From positions 1 to 44,552 of the forward strand of contig SFGF01000055.1 in NCBI GenBank assembly GCA_004556655.1: a stretch of 44,552 nucleotides of DNA. The letters are read 5' to 3'. This DNA comes from Lachnospiraceae bacterium. Lineage in GTDB: Bacteria; Bacillota; Clostridia; Lachnospirales; Lachnospiraceae. A model generated the notes under the pieces. It was not told where the DNA came from, did not search any database, and saw only the letters and a program-made list of their open reading frames with translations. Numbering within the stretch: the stretch's first letter is position 1; each line of letters begins with the position of its first letter. A program made the translations under genes and the position numbers. This document shows, piece by piece, positions 1-8,586 of this stretch.

Positions 1-110
1 AAGGAACAGGATTCCTTATATTTTGGGTGTTTTTTGAAAGTTGTGTATAATCAATACAACAGATTTAGCGTTTTGTGGATAAGACTGCGGAAACTCAAGG
101 CAAATTAGGA

Positions 111-139
111 TTGTCATGCACCATGACCTGTGATATAAT
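111..139 (+). promoter_or_regulatory. Sigma-A promoter of thrC
   Basis: TTGTCA at 111-116, a 17-base spacer, then TATAAT at 134-139 preceded by TG (extended -10). Transcription would start near 146, giving a leader of about 75 bases before thrC. Confidence 0.8.
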
Positions 140-221
140 CAAAAACTACAATGATTTAGTACATAAAAGTATGAGACGGAAGCGGGAACTTCCGAAAAAC
201 AGGTGAGGAGTGTATAAGAAA

Positions 222-1712
222 ATGGAGATTTTATACAGAAGTACCAGAGGAGAGGGAAGCACAGTAACTGCTTCTCAGGCAATTCTGAAAGGTTTGTCAG
301 AAGATGGAGGGCTGTTTGTACCGGATCAGATTCCGGCATTGGATATATCTATGGAAGAACTGTCCGGAATGTCTTATCAACAGGTGGCTTATGAAGTTAT
401 GAGCCGTTTCCTGACAGATTTTACAGAAGAAGAACTGAAAAACTGTATTGACCATGCATACGATAAAAAATTTGACACAGAAGCTATTGCACCGTTGAAA
501 AAAGCAGATGGTACCTATTTTCTGGAATTATTCCACGGAGCAACGATTGCATTTAAAGATATGGCACTTTCTATTCTTCCCTATCTGCTCACGACAGCAG
601 CAAAGAAAAATGATGTGAAGAATGATATCGTGATTCTTACAGCCACTTCCGGAGATACCGGAAAAGCTGCTTTGGCAGGATTTGCGGATGTGCCCGGAAC
701 AAAAATCATCGTTTTTTATCCGAAGGATGGGGTAAGTCCGATTCAGGAAAAACAGATGGTCACACAGAAGGGAAAGAATACCTACGTGGTTGCTATTTAT
801 GGCAACTTTGATGATGCTCAGACGGGTGTTAAGAAAATCTTCAATGACACGGAGATGAAAGCGGAGCTGTATGAAGCCGGCTATCAGTTTTCTTCTGCAA
901 ATTCGATCAATATTGGCCGTCTTGTTCCGCAGATTGTATATTATGTATATGCATATGCGAGCCTTTACAGAGATGGTCTGATTTCGGAGGGGGAAAAGAT
1001 CAACGTAGTTGTTCCGACCGGTAATTTTGGTAATATCCTTGCGGCTTTTTATGCTAAAAATATGGGATTGCCGATCGATAAACTGATCTGTGCCTCCAAT
1101 GATAATAAAGTCCTTTATGATTTTTTCGTTACCGGTGAATATAACCGTAACAGAGAATTTATCCTGACGACTTCTCCGTCTATGGATATTTTGATTTCCA
1201 GCAATCTGGAACGTCTGATTTACCGGATCGCCGGAAATGATGCGGAAAAGAATAAAAAATTGATGGAGGAACTGACCTCTGAAGGAAAATATACGATAAC
1301 AGATGAGATGAAAGCGCAGCTTTCTGATTTCTATGGCAATTACGCCAGTGAAGAGGAGACAGCAGCAACGATCAAGAGAATCTATGAAGAGTGTGGTTAC
1401 GTGATCGATACCCATACATCCGTAGCGGCTTCCGTATACAGAAAGTATGTGGAAGAAACAGGGGATACGAAAAAAACGGTAATCGCTTCCACAGCCAGTC
1501 CATACAAGTTTACAAGAAGTGTTATGGAAGCAATTGACAGTGAGAAATATGCTTCCATGAGTGATTTTGAACTGGTAGATCAGTTGTCTGAGATATCTAA
1601 AGTATCGGTGCCGAATGCTATTGAGGAGATCCGAAATGCTGAGATTCGTCATAATACTGTAGCGGAAGTGGACGAAATGCCGGGAGTTGTGAAAAAGATT
1701 CTTGGTATTTAA
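222..1712 (+). CDS. thrC: Threonine synthase
   Basis: PLP enzyme that converts O-phosphohomoserine to threonine, the last step of threonine biosynthesis, in the cytosol. The 496-residue product has the family's usual length. The N-terminal motif YRSTRG and the segment FHGATIAFKDMA carry the expected PLP lysine (K112), followed by ATSGDTGKAA, which is the phosphate-binding region of the PLP fold. A GTG at 210 is in frame but overlaps the AGGAG at 206-210, so the ATG at 222, 11 bases after that site, is the better start. It has its own strong promoter. The sugar isomerase gene follows after 43 bases with no clear terminator, so the two may be co-transcribed although their functions are unrelated. 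Confidence 0.96.
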   Translation: MEILYRSTRGEGSTVTASQAILKGLSEDGGLFVPDQIPALDISMEELSGMSYQQVAYEVMSRFLTDFTEEELKNCIDHAYDKKFDTEAIAPLKKADGTYFLELFHGATIAFKDMALSILPYLLTTAAKKNDVKNDIVILTATSGDTGKAALAGFADVPGTKIIVFYPKDGVSPIQEKQMVTQKGKNTYVVAIYGNFDDAQTGVKKIFNDTEMKAELYEAGYQFSSANSINIGRLVPQIVYYVYAYASLYRDGLISEGEKINVVVPTGNFGNILAAFYAKNMGLPIDKLICASNDNKVLYDFFVTGEYNRNREFILTTSPSMDILISSNLERLIYRIAGNDAEKNKKLMEELTSEGKYTITDEMKAQLSDFYGNYASEEETAATIKRIYEECGYVIDTHTSVAASVYRKYVEETGDTKKTVIASTASPYKFTRSVMEAIDSEKYASMSDFELVDQLSEISKVSVPNAIEEIRNAEIRHNTVAEVDEMPGVVKKILGI

Positions 1713-1755
1713 AACTTTTAGCTGCAAACATAATTAAAAGGAGAATGTGGACGAC

Positions 1756-2994
1756 ATGAACAAAAAGTATCAGATTGATTCGGAAGAAAACAGACAATTT
1801 TTGCAGGAATTGTGCAATGAACTGCTTGGATTTGGACATAAATTTCCGTCCCCAGGTGGATCATCCTATTATCTGGGTGATGATGGAACACCATGGAAAG
1901 AACGAAATCGTGAAACATGGATTACCAGTCGTATGGCTCACGTATACAGCATAGGTACCATGCTTGGCCATGAAGGAAGTGAAGAACTGGTGGATGCAGC
2001 ACTGAAAGGACTTCGCGGAGAACTACATGATGTGAAAAATGGCGGATGGTACGCCGGTCTTACTGCAGACGGAAATATTGTGGAGAATAAACAGTGTTAT
2101 GCTCATGCATTTGTAATTCTTGCTGCTACCTCCGGCATGCTTGCCCAGAGACCAGGTGCCGAGGAACTTCTTCAGGACGCATTAAAACTGTATGATCTGC
2201 GTTTCTGGAATGAAGAGGAGGGGCTTTCCTGTGATACCTGGAATACAGAGTTTACAGTATTGGATGAGTATCGTGGAATCAATGCAAATATGCATACAGT
2301 GGAAGCGTTTTTAGCGGTAGCGGATGTTGCAGGAAAAGAAGAATATCGTGTCAGAGCAGGACGAATTATAGATCGTGTGACAGGATGGGCTGCTGATAAT
2401 AACTGGAGAATTCCGGAACATTTCACAAAAGACTGGGTAGCAGATCTGGAGTGTAATAAAGAAAAACCGGATGATCAGTTTAAACCATACGGTGCAACGC
2501 CGGGACATGGAATCGAATGGGCAAGACTGATTACACAGTGGGCACTTTCTACTTATAAAGAGGATAAAGAAGCAGCAGGAAAATACATTGAGATTGCAGA
2601 AAATCTGTATAACAGAGCAGTGGAAGATGCATGGAATACAGATGGAGCTCCGGGAATTGCCTATACTACAGACTGGAACGGAAATCCGATCGTTCATGAC
2701 AGAATGCACTGGACACTTGCGGAAGCAATCAATACATCAGCAACTCTTTATCATGTTACAAAGAAACAGAAATATGCAGATGATTTTGCTGAGTTTATGG
2801 AATATCTGGAAGATAAAGTTCATGATCATGTAAATGGCTCCTGGTTCCATCAGCTGGATCGCAATAATAATGTGATCGGTACTGTATGGCCGGGAAAATC
2901 AGACATTTATCATGCTCTGCAGGCTACTTTGATCCCGTATTATGCTTCGGATGTTTCAATTGCTGCAGCAGTAAAACAGGGATTGAAACGATAA
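1756..2994 (+). CDS. AGE-family aldose-ketose isomerase, YihS-like
   Basis: 412-residue protein of the N-acylglucosamine 2-epimerase (alpha/alpha-barrel) superfamily. From memory of E. coli/Salmonella YihS it is similar along its full length: WITSRMAHVYS (active-site Arg), the NANMHTVEAF His motif, and GATPGHGIEWARL with the His/Glu pair. YihS isomerises sulfoquinovose and also mannose/fructose, so this protein probably interconverts a hexose aldose and ketose in the cytosol. The position I recall as Arg in YihS just before that motif (RFRAFGGTPGH) is Lys here (QFKPYGATPGH), so the substrate cannot be assumed to be a sulfosugar. No other sulfoglycolysis gene is nearby. An in-frame GTG at 1747 is only 3 bases from AAAGGAG (1737-1743), so ATG 1756 was chosen. 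An aldose 1-epimerase gene lies downstream beyond the 6S RNA, which fits a sugar-handling neighbourhood. Confidence 0.85.
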   Translation: MNKKYQIDSEENRQFLQELCNELLGFGHKFPSPGGSSYYLGDDGTPWKERNRETWITSRMAHVYSIGTMLGHEGSEELVDAALKGLRGELHDVKNGGWYAGLTADGNIVENKQCYAHAFVILAATSGMLAQRPGAEELLQDALKLYDLRFWNEEEGLSCDTWNTEFTVLDEYRGINANMHTVEAFLAVADVAGKEEYRVRAGRIIDRVTGWAADNNWRIPEHFTKDWVADLECNKEKPDDQFKPYGATPGHGIEWARLITQWALSTYKEDKEAAGKYIEIAENLYNRAVEDAWNTDGAPGIAYTTDWNGNPIVHDRMHWTLAEAINTSATLYHVTKKQKYADDFAEFMEYLEDKVHDHVNGSWFHQLDRNNNVIGTVWPGKSDIYHALQATLIPYYASDVSIAAAVKQGLKR

Positions 2995-3057
2995 GCAGCT
3001 AACTGAACAGAAGTATGGCTGCTATGATCAGAAAGAAAAAATTGGAAGTAATATAAC

Positions 3058-3086
3058 TTGAAATACTGCATAGACTAAGGTATAAT
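3058..3086 (+). promoter_or_regulatory. Promoter of the 6S RNA gene
   Basis: TTGAAA at 3058-3063, a 17-base spacer, TATAAT at 3081-3086. Predicted start near 3093, upstream of the 6S-like fold, so a short 5' extension (with a GTCAG/CTGAC hairpin at about 3100-3115) would be on the primary transcript. Confidence 0.75.
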
Positions 3087-3119
3087 AATTTTAACAGAGG
3101 TCAGGTAAAACTGACAGGT

Positions 3120-3312
3120 GTAGGAACGTGATTTCCTGGGGTGTGCGACCCTCTCTTTATTTTGAACCTACATTTACGTTTATGGGATTCCTATATTGTT
3201 GATTGGATGTCAGGCCGTCGTTTGCAGCGGAAGGCAGAAGAGATACTGCGGTCGCCCACCTAGCATTCGCTAGGCGTCAAAATAAGGGAAACGGCATCCT
3301 GGGGTCACGAAA
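3120..3312 (+). ncRNA. ssrS: 6S RNA
   Basis: Regulatory RNA that binds the housekeeping sigma-A RNA polymerase by mimicking an open promoter. The ends pair (CGTGA at 3127-3131 with TCACG at 3305-3309), and the closing arms carry the family sequences CCTGGGGTGTGCGACC and ACGGCATCCTGGGG. The 3' arm CGCCCACCTAGC...CTAGGCG and the central AACCTACATT...GGGATTCCTATATT region match what I know of Firmicutes 6S RNAs. Length is about 185-190 bases, typical of the family. It has its own promoter (3058-3086) and a terminator hairpin at 3320-3343. No ORF fits here. The exact mature ends are uncertain by about 5-10 bases. Confidence 0.88.
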
Positions 3313-3319
3313 GAGAAGA

Positions 3320-3350
3320 AGAGAGTCATGAAAATGACTCTCTTTATTAT
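3320..3350 (+). terminator. Terminator of the 6S RNA
   Basis: Perfect 10-bp stem, AGAGAGTCAT (3320-3329) with ATGACTCTCT (3334-3343), GAAA loop, followed by a T-rich tail. Confidence 0.75.
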
Positions 3351-3403
3351 AGTAAGATCCGGCAGATCTATCAGATTGACAGTCGGACAGGACGGAGGAG
3401 CGT

Positions 3404-4453
3404 ATGAGTGTAGAGAAACAGTCTTTTGGAAAGACAAAGCAGGGACAGGATATTACCTTGTTTACAGTAACGAATAAAAATGGGATGGTAATGAAAGTAA
3501 CAGATTTTGGGGCAATTCTCGTGAGTGTTCTGGTACCGGATCGCAGTGGTGAGATGAAAGATGTGGTATTGGGATACGATCAGGGAGAAACATATCAGGT
3601 GAATGCTCCTCATTTTGGTTCAACGATTGGAAGAAATGGAAATCGAATCGATCAGGCTTCTTTTGTCTTGAATGGAAAAAAGATTCAGTTGACGCCAAAT
3701 GAAAATGAGAATAACTTACATAGTGGACCGGATGGCTTTGAATTCATGATGTGGGAGGCGAAAACAGATGAAAATTCTGTAGCATTCCATCATTTTAGTC
3801 CGGATGGGGAACAGGGATTTCCTGGTGATTTTAATATTACAGTGACCTATACATTGACGGATGATAATGCAGTGGAGATTCATTACGAAGGAACATGTGA
3901 TCAGGATACAGTGGCAAATATGACGAATCATAGTTATTTCAATCTGGGAGGTCATGATTCCGGACTGGTTTATGATCAGACTATGCAGCTGAATGCATCA
4001 GCCTATACCCCTGTGATTGATTCCAAATCCATTCCTACCGGAGAAATCGCACCGGTTGCCGGAACACCGATGGATTTTACTCAGCCTAAGTTGATCGGGA
4101 AAGAGATAGATGCTGATTTTGAACAACTGAAGCTTACAGGTGGTTATGATCATAATTATGTTTTGGATAAAGAAGATGGTGCGCTGACATGGATGGCACG
4201 TGCTTATTGTGAAAAAACCGGAATCGGCATGGAAGCATATACAGACTGTCCGGCGGTTCAGTTCTATACCGGTAATTTTATCCAGAATGAAAACGGAAAA
4301 AACGGTGTTACCTATGAGAAACGTCATGGTTTCTGCCTGGAGTCGCAGCACTGTCCGAATGCGGTAAATGACGCTCACTTTAAACAGCCGTTTTTAAAAG
4401 CCGGTGAAAAATACGATTCAAAGACCATTTATAAATTTACAGTAATGAAATAA
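3404..4453 (+). CDS. galM: Aldose 1-epimerase (galactose mutarotase)
   Basis: Catalyses alpha/beta anomer interconversion of aldohexoses in the cytosol. The 349-residue length is typical. Visible family motifs are TDFGAILVSVLVPD near the N-terminus, GSTIGRNGNRI (substrate-binding Arg/Asn), NHSYFNLGGH (catalytic His in the middle third) and GFCLESQHCPNAVN (catalytic Glu near the C-terminus). GGAGGAG at 3394-3400 precedes the ATG. The gene follows the 6S RNA terminator and ends at its own terminator, so it is probably monocistronic. Its promoter was not clearly identified. The isomerase upstream at 1756-2994 could share sugar substrates with it. Confidence 0.93.
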   Translation: MSVEKQSFGKTKQGQDITLFTVTNKNGMVMKVTDFGAILVSVLVPDRSGEMKDVVLGYDQGETYQVNAPHFGSTIGRNGNRIDQASFVLNGKKIQLTPNENENNLHSGPDGFEFMMWEAKTDENSVAFHHFSPDGEQGFPGDFNITVTYTLTDDNAVEIHYEGTCDQDTVANMTNHSYFNLGGHDSGLVYDQTMQLNASAYTPVIDSKSIPTGEIAPVAGTPMDFTQPKLIGKEIDADFEQLKLTGGYDHNYVLDKEDGALTWMARAYCEKTGIGMEAYTDCPAVQFYTGNFIQNENGKNGVTYEKRHGFCLESQHCPNAVNDAHFKQPFLKAGEKYDSKTIYKFTVMK

Positions 4454-4465
4454 ATCATAATAAAG

Positions 4466-4517
4466 AAATCCGGATTTGCAGGAGGCAGTTGCTTTTTTGT
4501 AGAATCCGGATTTTTTT
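4466..4517 (+). terminator. Terminator after galM
   Basis: AAATCCGGATTT (4466-4477) pairs with AATCCGGATTT (4503-4513) and runs into seven or more Ts. Confidence 0.75.
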
Positions 4518-4573
4518 GTCATATGAAAAACTTTGTTCCAGAATAGTTGGCAATCAATTACATATACTAGGGT

Positions 4574-6070
4574 ATGGGAAAAAATGAATGGAACTGTTTA
4601 CGGTGGATGGAAATCTGTACGGTACTGTTGGCAGTTATTATGGTATTCTTTGGATATAAGGAATATTGCCTGAAAGAACAGATGGAGTACAATATGAAAC
4701 GTGAACAGATGAATGCGGAACAAGTAAATGCGGAAAACGATCTGCATACAAAGGTGCCGGTGAAGGAACAGGAATATGCAGTCGGGCAGAGGAATGGTGA
4801 CGGGCAAGAAAGACAAACGGAAACAGAGATAACGATTCGAGTATTGCTCAAGGATAATAATCAGGATACATGTATGCAGCAGGTAATACTGCAGTCTTCC
4901 GGGAAAATTACAGTTTCCGGAGCAAAATCATGTATGTTTGCGCCGGATACACCGTTTGATGTCAGTACGTTGCTTGCTGTAGGAGAAGTAGTCTCTGTAA
5001 AGTCAGATGCTCCGATTACCGTGTTGTCCCTGGAAAGAAGTCAGGGAAACCCTTCTTATGAAGGAGTATTGGAAATTCATAGGAAAGAGAACGGATATTT
5101 TATTGTGAACGAAGTGGAACTGGAGACATATCTGAAATATGTGGTTCCGAGCGAAATGCCTTCTTCCTATCCGCAGGAAGCACTGAAAGCACAGGCTGTA
5201 TGTGCAAGAACGTATGCTGTCAGACAGATGCAAAGCAGCCGTTTGGAAGAATACGGGGCAGATGTAGATGATACGGTTTCCTATCAGGTGTATAATAATA
5301 TTTCCAGGCAGGAATCCACGGATCAGGCGGTGGAGGAGACTAGAGGGGAAATTATGTACTGCGAGGGCGAGCCGATACAGGCATATTTCTTCTCAACCTC
5401 TTGTGGCTTTACAAGTTCGGATGATGTATGGTCGGACACCGGTGAGGCGGCATATCTCAGAAGCGTTTCGGTTTCAAGACAGACGGTGGAAACGCTGGCT
5501 GCTGCTGGTTATCCAGAAACATCGATATCCCGGCTGACCATAAGCAATGAAGAGTTTGAAAAAATCATTTGTGAGAAAAATTCTCTTGATTACGAATGTG
5601 AAGAACCATGGTATCGATGGGAAGTGAATATTTCTTTGAAGGAGATTGAGAAAAGGGCGGAAAAAATATTTCCCGAAATCGGAAAACTGCAAAAGATTGA
5701 GATTGGAGAAAGATCATCCGGCGGAGCGGCAAAACAACTGATCCTGACAGGCAGTGGAGGGTCAGAAGTGATTGAAAATGAATATCGTATCCGTGAATTT
5801 TTATCTCCCGGGGAAGAAGCAATAAAACTGCAGGATGGTACCGGGAACACTTCCATGCAATTGCTGCCCAGTGCATACATGGTACTTGAGATGATAACTG
5901 AAAATCAGAAACCATCAGCTCTTCATATTCGGGGAGGTGGATACGGACACGGTGTGGGAATGAGTCAGAATGGAGCAAAGTGTCTGGCAATGGACGGGCT
6001 GGACTATCAGCAGATTCTTTCTGTATTTTATAAAAACTATACCCTGCAAAAGGAGTTACCTGCTCAATAG
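4574..6070 (+). CDS. SpoIID/LytB-domain protein (sporulation peptidoglycan enzyme family)
   Basis: Membrane-anchored 498-residue protein. A hydrophobic segment at about residues 12-26 (EICTVLLAVIMVFFGY) would anchor it. A charged linker follows, then the SpoIID domain with YLKYVVPSEMPSSYPQEALKAQAVCARTYAV, which contains the glutamate known to be catalytic in SpoIID-type lytic transglycosylases. The end of the domain (GGGYGHGVGMSQNGA and IL..FY.NY) is also intact. SpoIID acts during engulfment, degrading septal peptidoglycan, so this protein suggests a spore former, although LytB-like paralogs act in vegetative walls. The start is uncertain: ATG 4574 has only a weak AGGG site, and the next in-frame Met is at residue 12. 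Confidence 0.88.
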   Translation: MGKNEWNCLRWMEICTVLLAVIMVFFGYKEYCLKEQMEYNMKREQMNAEQVNAENDLHTKVPVKEQEYAVGQRNGDGQERQTETEITIRVLLKDNNQDTCMQQVILQSSGKITVSGAKSCMFAPDTPFDVSTLLAVGEVVSVKSDAPITVLSLERSQGNPSYEGVLEIHRKENGYFIVNEVELETYLKYVVPSEMPSSYPQEALKAQAVCARTYAVRQMQSSRLEEYGADVDDTVSYQVYNNISRQESTDQAVEETRGEIMYCEGEPIQAYFFSTSCGFTSSDDVWSDTGEAAYLRSVSVSRQTVETLAAAGYPETSISRLTISNEEFEKIICEKNSLDYECEEPWYRWEVNISLKEIEKRAEKIFPEIGKLQKIEIGERSSGGAAKQLILTGSGGSEVIENEYRIREFLSPGEEAIKLQDGTGNTSMQLLPSAYMVLEMITENQKPSALHIRGGGYGHGVGMSQNGAKCLAMDGLDYQQILSVFYKNYTLQKELPAQ

Positions 6071-6103
6071 GATTCCCAGTCTCATACAAAATAACAGGAA
6101 TAC

Positions 6104-6132
6104 TTGCAAGAAGCTACAAAAAATAGTATGAT
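6104..6132 (+). promoter_or_regulatory. Promoter of the YihY-family gene
   Basis: TTGCAA at 6104-6109, 17-base spacer, TATGAT at 6127-6132. The predicted start near 6139 lies after an in-frame GTG at 6136, which supports the ATG at 6178 as the start codon. Confidence 0.65.
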
Positions 6133-6177
6133 AGAGTGAAACTGGAATGGGAAAGTTTTCGGGAAAGGAAATACAGG

Positions 6178-7110
6178 ATGAAATACATTAAAATCGTACG
6201 TGGTTTTATGAAGCGTTTGAATAGTGATCATGTAGGGGCTTTCGCTGCACAGGCCGCTTATTTTATTTTGCTTTCCTTTATTCCGTTTTTACTTCTTTTG
6301 TTGACAATGATACAATATACTCCTGTCACTCAGAATATGGTGACAAATGTTCTTTTGACAATTCTTCCGGAAAATGGCGATTTCAGAACATTTTTGCTGA
6401 GTATCATTCAGGAGGTTTACGGAAAATCGACAGCAGTGGTACCGGTTTCTGCACTGTTCGCATTGTGGAGTGCCGGAAAAGGAGTCATGGCTCTTACAAA
6501 CGGTGTTAATGCTATTTACCATGTAGAAGAAACACGAAACTATGTTATCATGAGGATACGATCAGCATTTTATACGCTGTTATTTATTTTTGCGGTGATT
6601 GGCAGTCTGTTGCTTTTGGTTTTTGGTAATACGATCCAGAAATTGCTCACAAAATATATTCCTGTTCTGGCTCGTGTTACGGCATATATTATTGGGATGA
6701 GAACCGGTATTACATTATTGGTTTTGATACTTATTTTTCTGATGGTCTTCAAGTTCCTTCCCAACAGAAAAGCAAGTGTCCGCAATCAGATTCCGGGGGC
6801 AGTAGTATCAGCAGTAGCCTGGTCCTTGTTTTCATTGGGATTTTCTCTGTATCTGGATATGTCCAGCGGCTTTTCCAACATGTACGGAAGTTTGACGACG
6901 ATTGTTCTTATTCTTTTGTGGCTGTATTTTTGTATGTATATTATGTTGATCGGTGCGGAAATTAATGCGTATTTTGAGGAGAAAATCCAACGTGTCCATG
7001 AGATGGCCAGTGAAAAGATCCGACTGGAATACAGAGAGTTGCTAGGCGGCATGAGGGATGACAAAGAAGAGGATGGAGAAGAAGAACAGGAAGAGGATAT
7101 TCCGGAATGA
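6178..7110 (+). CDS. YihY/BrkB family inner-membrane protein
   Basis: 310-residue integral membrane protein with about six hydrophobic segments. Features of the YihY/virulence factor BrkB family (once miscalled RNase BN) are visible: SDHVGAFAAQAAYFILLSFIPFLLLLL near the N-terminus, ALWSAGKGVMALTNGVNAIYHVEE in the middle, and FSNMYGSLTTIVLILLWLYFCMYIMLIGAEINAYFEE near the C-terminus. The cytosolic tail is strongly acidic (KEEDGEEEQEED). The molecular role of the family is not established. AAAGGA at 6164-6169 sits 8 bases before ATG 6178. The gene stands alone, with its own promoter and the pheS leader downstream. Confidence 0.9.
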   Translation: MKYIKIVRGFMKRLNSDHVGAFAAQAAYFILLSFIPFLLLLLTMIQYTPVTQNMVTNVLLTILPENGDFRTFLLSIIQEVYGKSTAVVPVSALFALWSAGKGVMALTNGVNAIYHVEETRNYVIMRIRSAFYTLLFIFAVIGSLLLLVFGNTIQKLLTKYIPVLARVTAYIIGMRTGITLLVLILIFLMVFKFLPNRKASVRNQIPGAVVSAVAWSLFSLGFSLYLDMSSGFSNMYGSLTTIVLILLWLYFCMYIMLIGAEINAYFEEKIQRVHEMASEKIRLEYRELLGGMRDDKEEDGEEEQEEDIPE

Positions 7111-7139
7111 CGATTGGCAGAATCGCATAGAAAAAAGCC

Positions 7140-7168
7140 TTGACATAAAGAAAAAATATGCTTAGAAT
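7140..7168 (+). promoter_or_regulatory. Promoter of the pheST operon
   Basis: TTGACA at 7140-7145, 17-base spacer, TAGAAT at 7163-7168, directly upstream of the T-box leader. Confidence 0.8.
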
Positions 7169-7175
7169 ATACGGT

Positions 7176-7430
7176 GACAGAAAAAAGCTGAGAAAGTGTC
7201 AGTAGACATACATTTTCTATCAGAGAGAGAGGGTCACCGGCTGAAAGCTCTTTTAAGTTCAGATGTATGTTGAGATTCCCACTGGAGCTGCATCCCTGAA
7301 TTCAGTAAGGGATGACGTGAAGACGCGTTAAGTCATAAGGAGTGTCCGGATGTAGAAGATGCATTCGGGAAATTGGGTGGTATCGCGAGTTTATAGCCTC
7401 GTCCCTTTCAGGGATGAGGCTTTTTATATT
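7176..7430 (+). promoter_or_regulatory. T-box leader responding to tRNA-Phe
   Basis: Untranslated leader that senses uncharged tRNA and controls pheST. Stem I closes with ACATACAT (7206-7213) pairing perfectly with ATGTATGT (7263-7270). In the 3' side of its loop TTC (7258-7260), a Phe codon, lies in the specifier position, followed by the usual purine. The T-box sequence TGGGTGGTATCGCG is at 7374-7387, and the T after TGG would pair with an A discriminator base as in tRNA-Phe. The terminator stem AGCCTCGTCCC (7395-7405) with GGGATGAGGCT (7411-7421) is followed by TTTTTATATTT. The specifier matches the downstream genes, which is strong support. Confidence 0.95.
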
Positions 7431-7541
7431 TATAGGCAGCTTTTTAATCACCTATCGTATAAAAAGCCTTCCGGGCAGGATTCTATTTATTGTTTATGAA
7501 ACTTAAGCAGGTACCATAATAATGAAAAAAGGAGAAAAGTC

Positions 7542-8573
7542 ATGAATAACAGCATTAAAGAAACATTGCAGGCGATTCTGGACGAAGCTTCCGAGAGAAT
7601 CGAGCAGTCCGATGCTCTGGACAAACTGAATGATGTAAGAGTGAATTTCCTGGGAAAGAAAGGTCAGCTTACTTCCGTTTTGAAAAGTATGAAGGATGTT
7701 GCACCGGAGGATCGTCCGCAGGTAGGACAGATGGTAAATGATGCAAGAGCAAAGATTGAAGCTATGATGGAAGAGACTAAAAAACGTCTGGAGGATGAAC
7801 TGAGAGAAGCAAAGCTTGCATCCGAGACTATTGACGTTACTCTACCTGCAAAGAAGGCAAATGTAGGTCATCGTCATCCAAATACGATTGCTCTGGAAGA
7901 AGTTGAACGAATCTTTATCGGTATGGGTTACGAGGTGGTAGAAGGACCGGAAGTAGAATATGCAGATTATAACTTTACAAAACTGAATATTCCGGAAGAT
8001 CATCCGGCCAGAGATGAACAGGATACCTTTTTCATCAATGACAGTATCCTGCTGCGTTCCCAGACATCACCGGTACAGGCAAGAACCATGGAGAAAGGAA
8101 AGCTTCCGATCCGTATGATCGCGCCGGGTCGTGTGTTCCGTTCTGATGAAGTGGATGCTACCCATTCTCCATCTTTCCATCAGATCGAAGGTCTCGTTAT
8201 AGACAAACATATTACATTTGCTGACCTTAAGGGAACTTTGGAAGAATTTGCTAAGGAACTGTTCGGACCGGAAACAAAGACAAAATTCCGTCCTCATCAC
8301 TTCCCATTTACAGAGCCTAGTGCAGAAGTTGATGTTTCTTGCTTCAAATGTGGAGGAAGCGGATGCCGTTTCTGTAAAGGAAGCGGATGGATCGAGATTC
8401 TTGGATGCGGTATGGTACATCCGCATGTACTGGAAATGTGCGGCATTGATCCGAATGAGTATACCGGATTTGCATTTGGTGTGGGTCTGGAACGTATTGC
8501 TCTTTTGAAATACGAGATTGATGATATGCGTCTTCTGTACGAAAATGATTACAGATTCTTAAAACAGTTCTAG
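7542..8573 (+). CDS. pheS: Phenylalanine--tRNA ligase alpha subunit
   Basis: Catalytic alpha subunit of the alpha2beta2 enzyme that charges tRNA-Phe with phenylalanine using ATP. The 343 residues match the family. An N-terminal coiled-coil arm (residues 1-95, rich in K/E/R) precedes the class II aminoacyl-tRNA synthetase core. That core shows HPARDEQDTFF, LLRSQTSPVQ, PGRVFRSDEVDATHSPSFHQIEG (motif 2) and FGVGLERIALLKY (motif 3). A CFKCGGSGCRFCKGSGW segment near residue 270 gives the four-cysteine insertion seen in many bacterial PheS. The AAAAGGAG site is 7 bases before the start. The stop overlaps the ribosome binding site of pheT 13 bases ahead, so the two are coupled under the Phe T-box. 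Confidence 0.97.
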   Translation: MNNSIKETLQAILDEASERIEQSDALDKLNDVRVNFLGKKGQLTSVLKSMKDVAPEDRPQVGQMVNDARAKIEAMMEETKKRLEDELREAKLASETIDVTLPAKKANVGHRHPNTIALEEVERIFIGMGYEVVEGPEVEYADYNFTKLNIPEDHPARDEQDTFFINDSILLRSQTSPVQARTMEKGKLPIRMIAPGRVFRSDEVDATHSPSFHQIEGLVIDKHITFADLKGTLEEFAKELFGPETKTKFRPHHFPFTEPSAEVDVSCFKCGGSGCRFCKGSGWIEILGCGMVHPHVLEMCGIDPNEYTGFAFGVGLERIALLKYEIDDMRLLYENDYRFLKQF

Positions 8574-8586
8574 GAGGAAGAAAATT

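Noticed and set aside
528..1727. A 399-codon minus-strand frame across thrC
   Set aside because: Antisense of an intact threonine synthase; no ribosome binding site and no family resemblance.
4541..4568. Sporulation sigma-E-like promoter just before the SpoIID-domain gene
   Set aside because: GAATAGTT and CATATACT resemble the boxes, but the spacing is about 12 and the start would fall on the ATG itself. Too weak to annotate.
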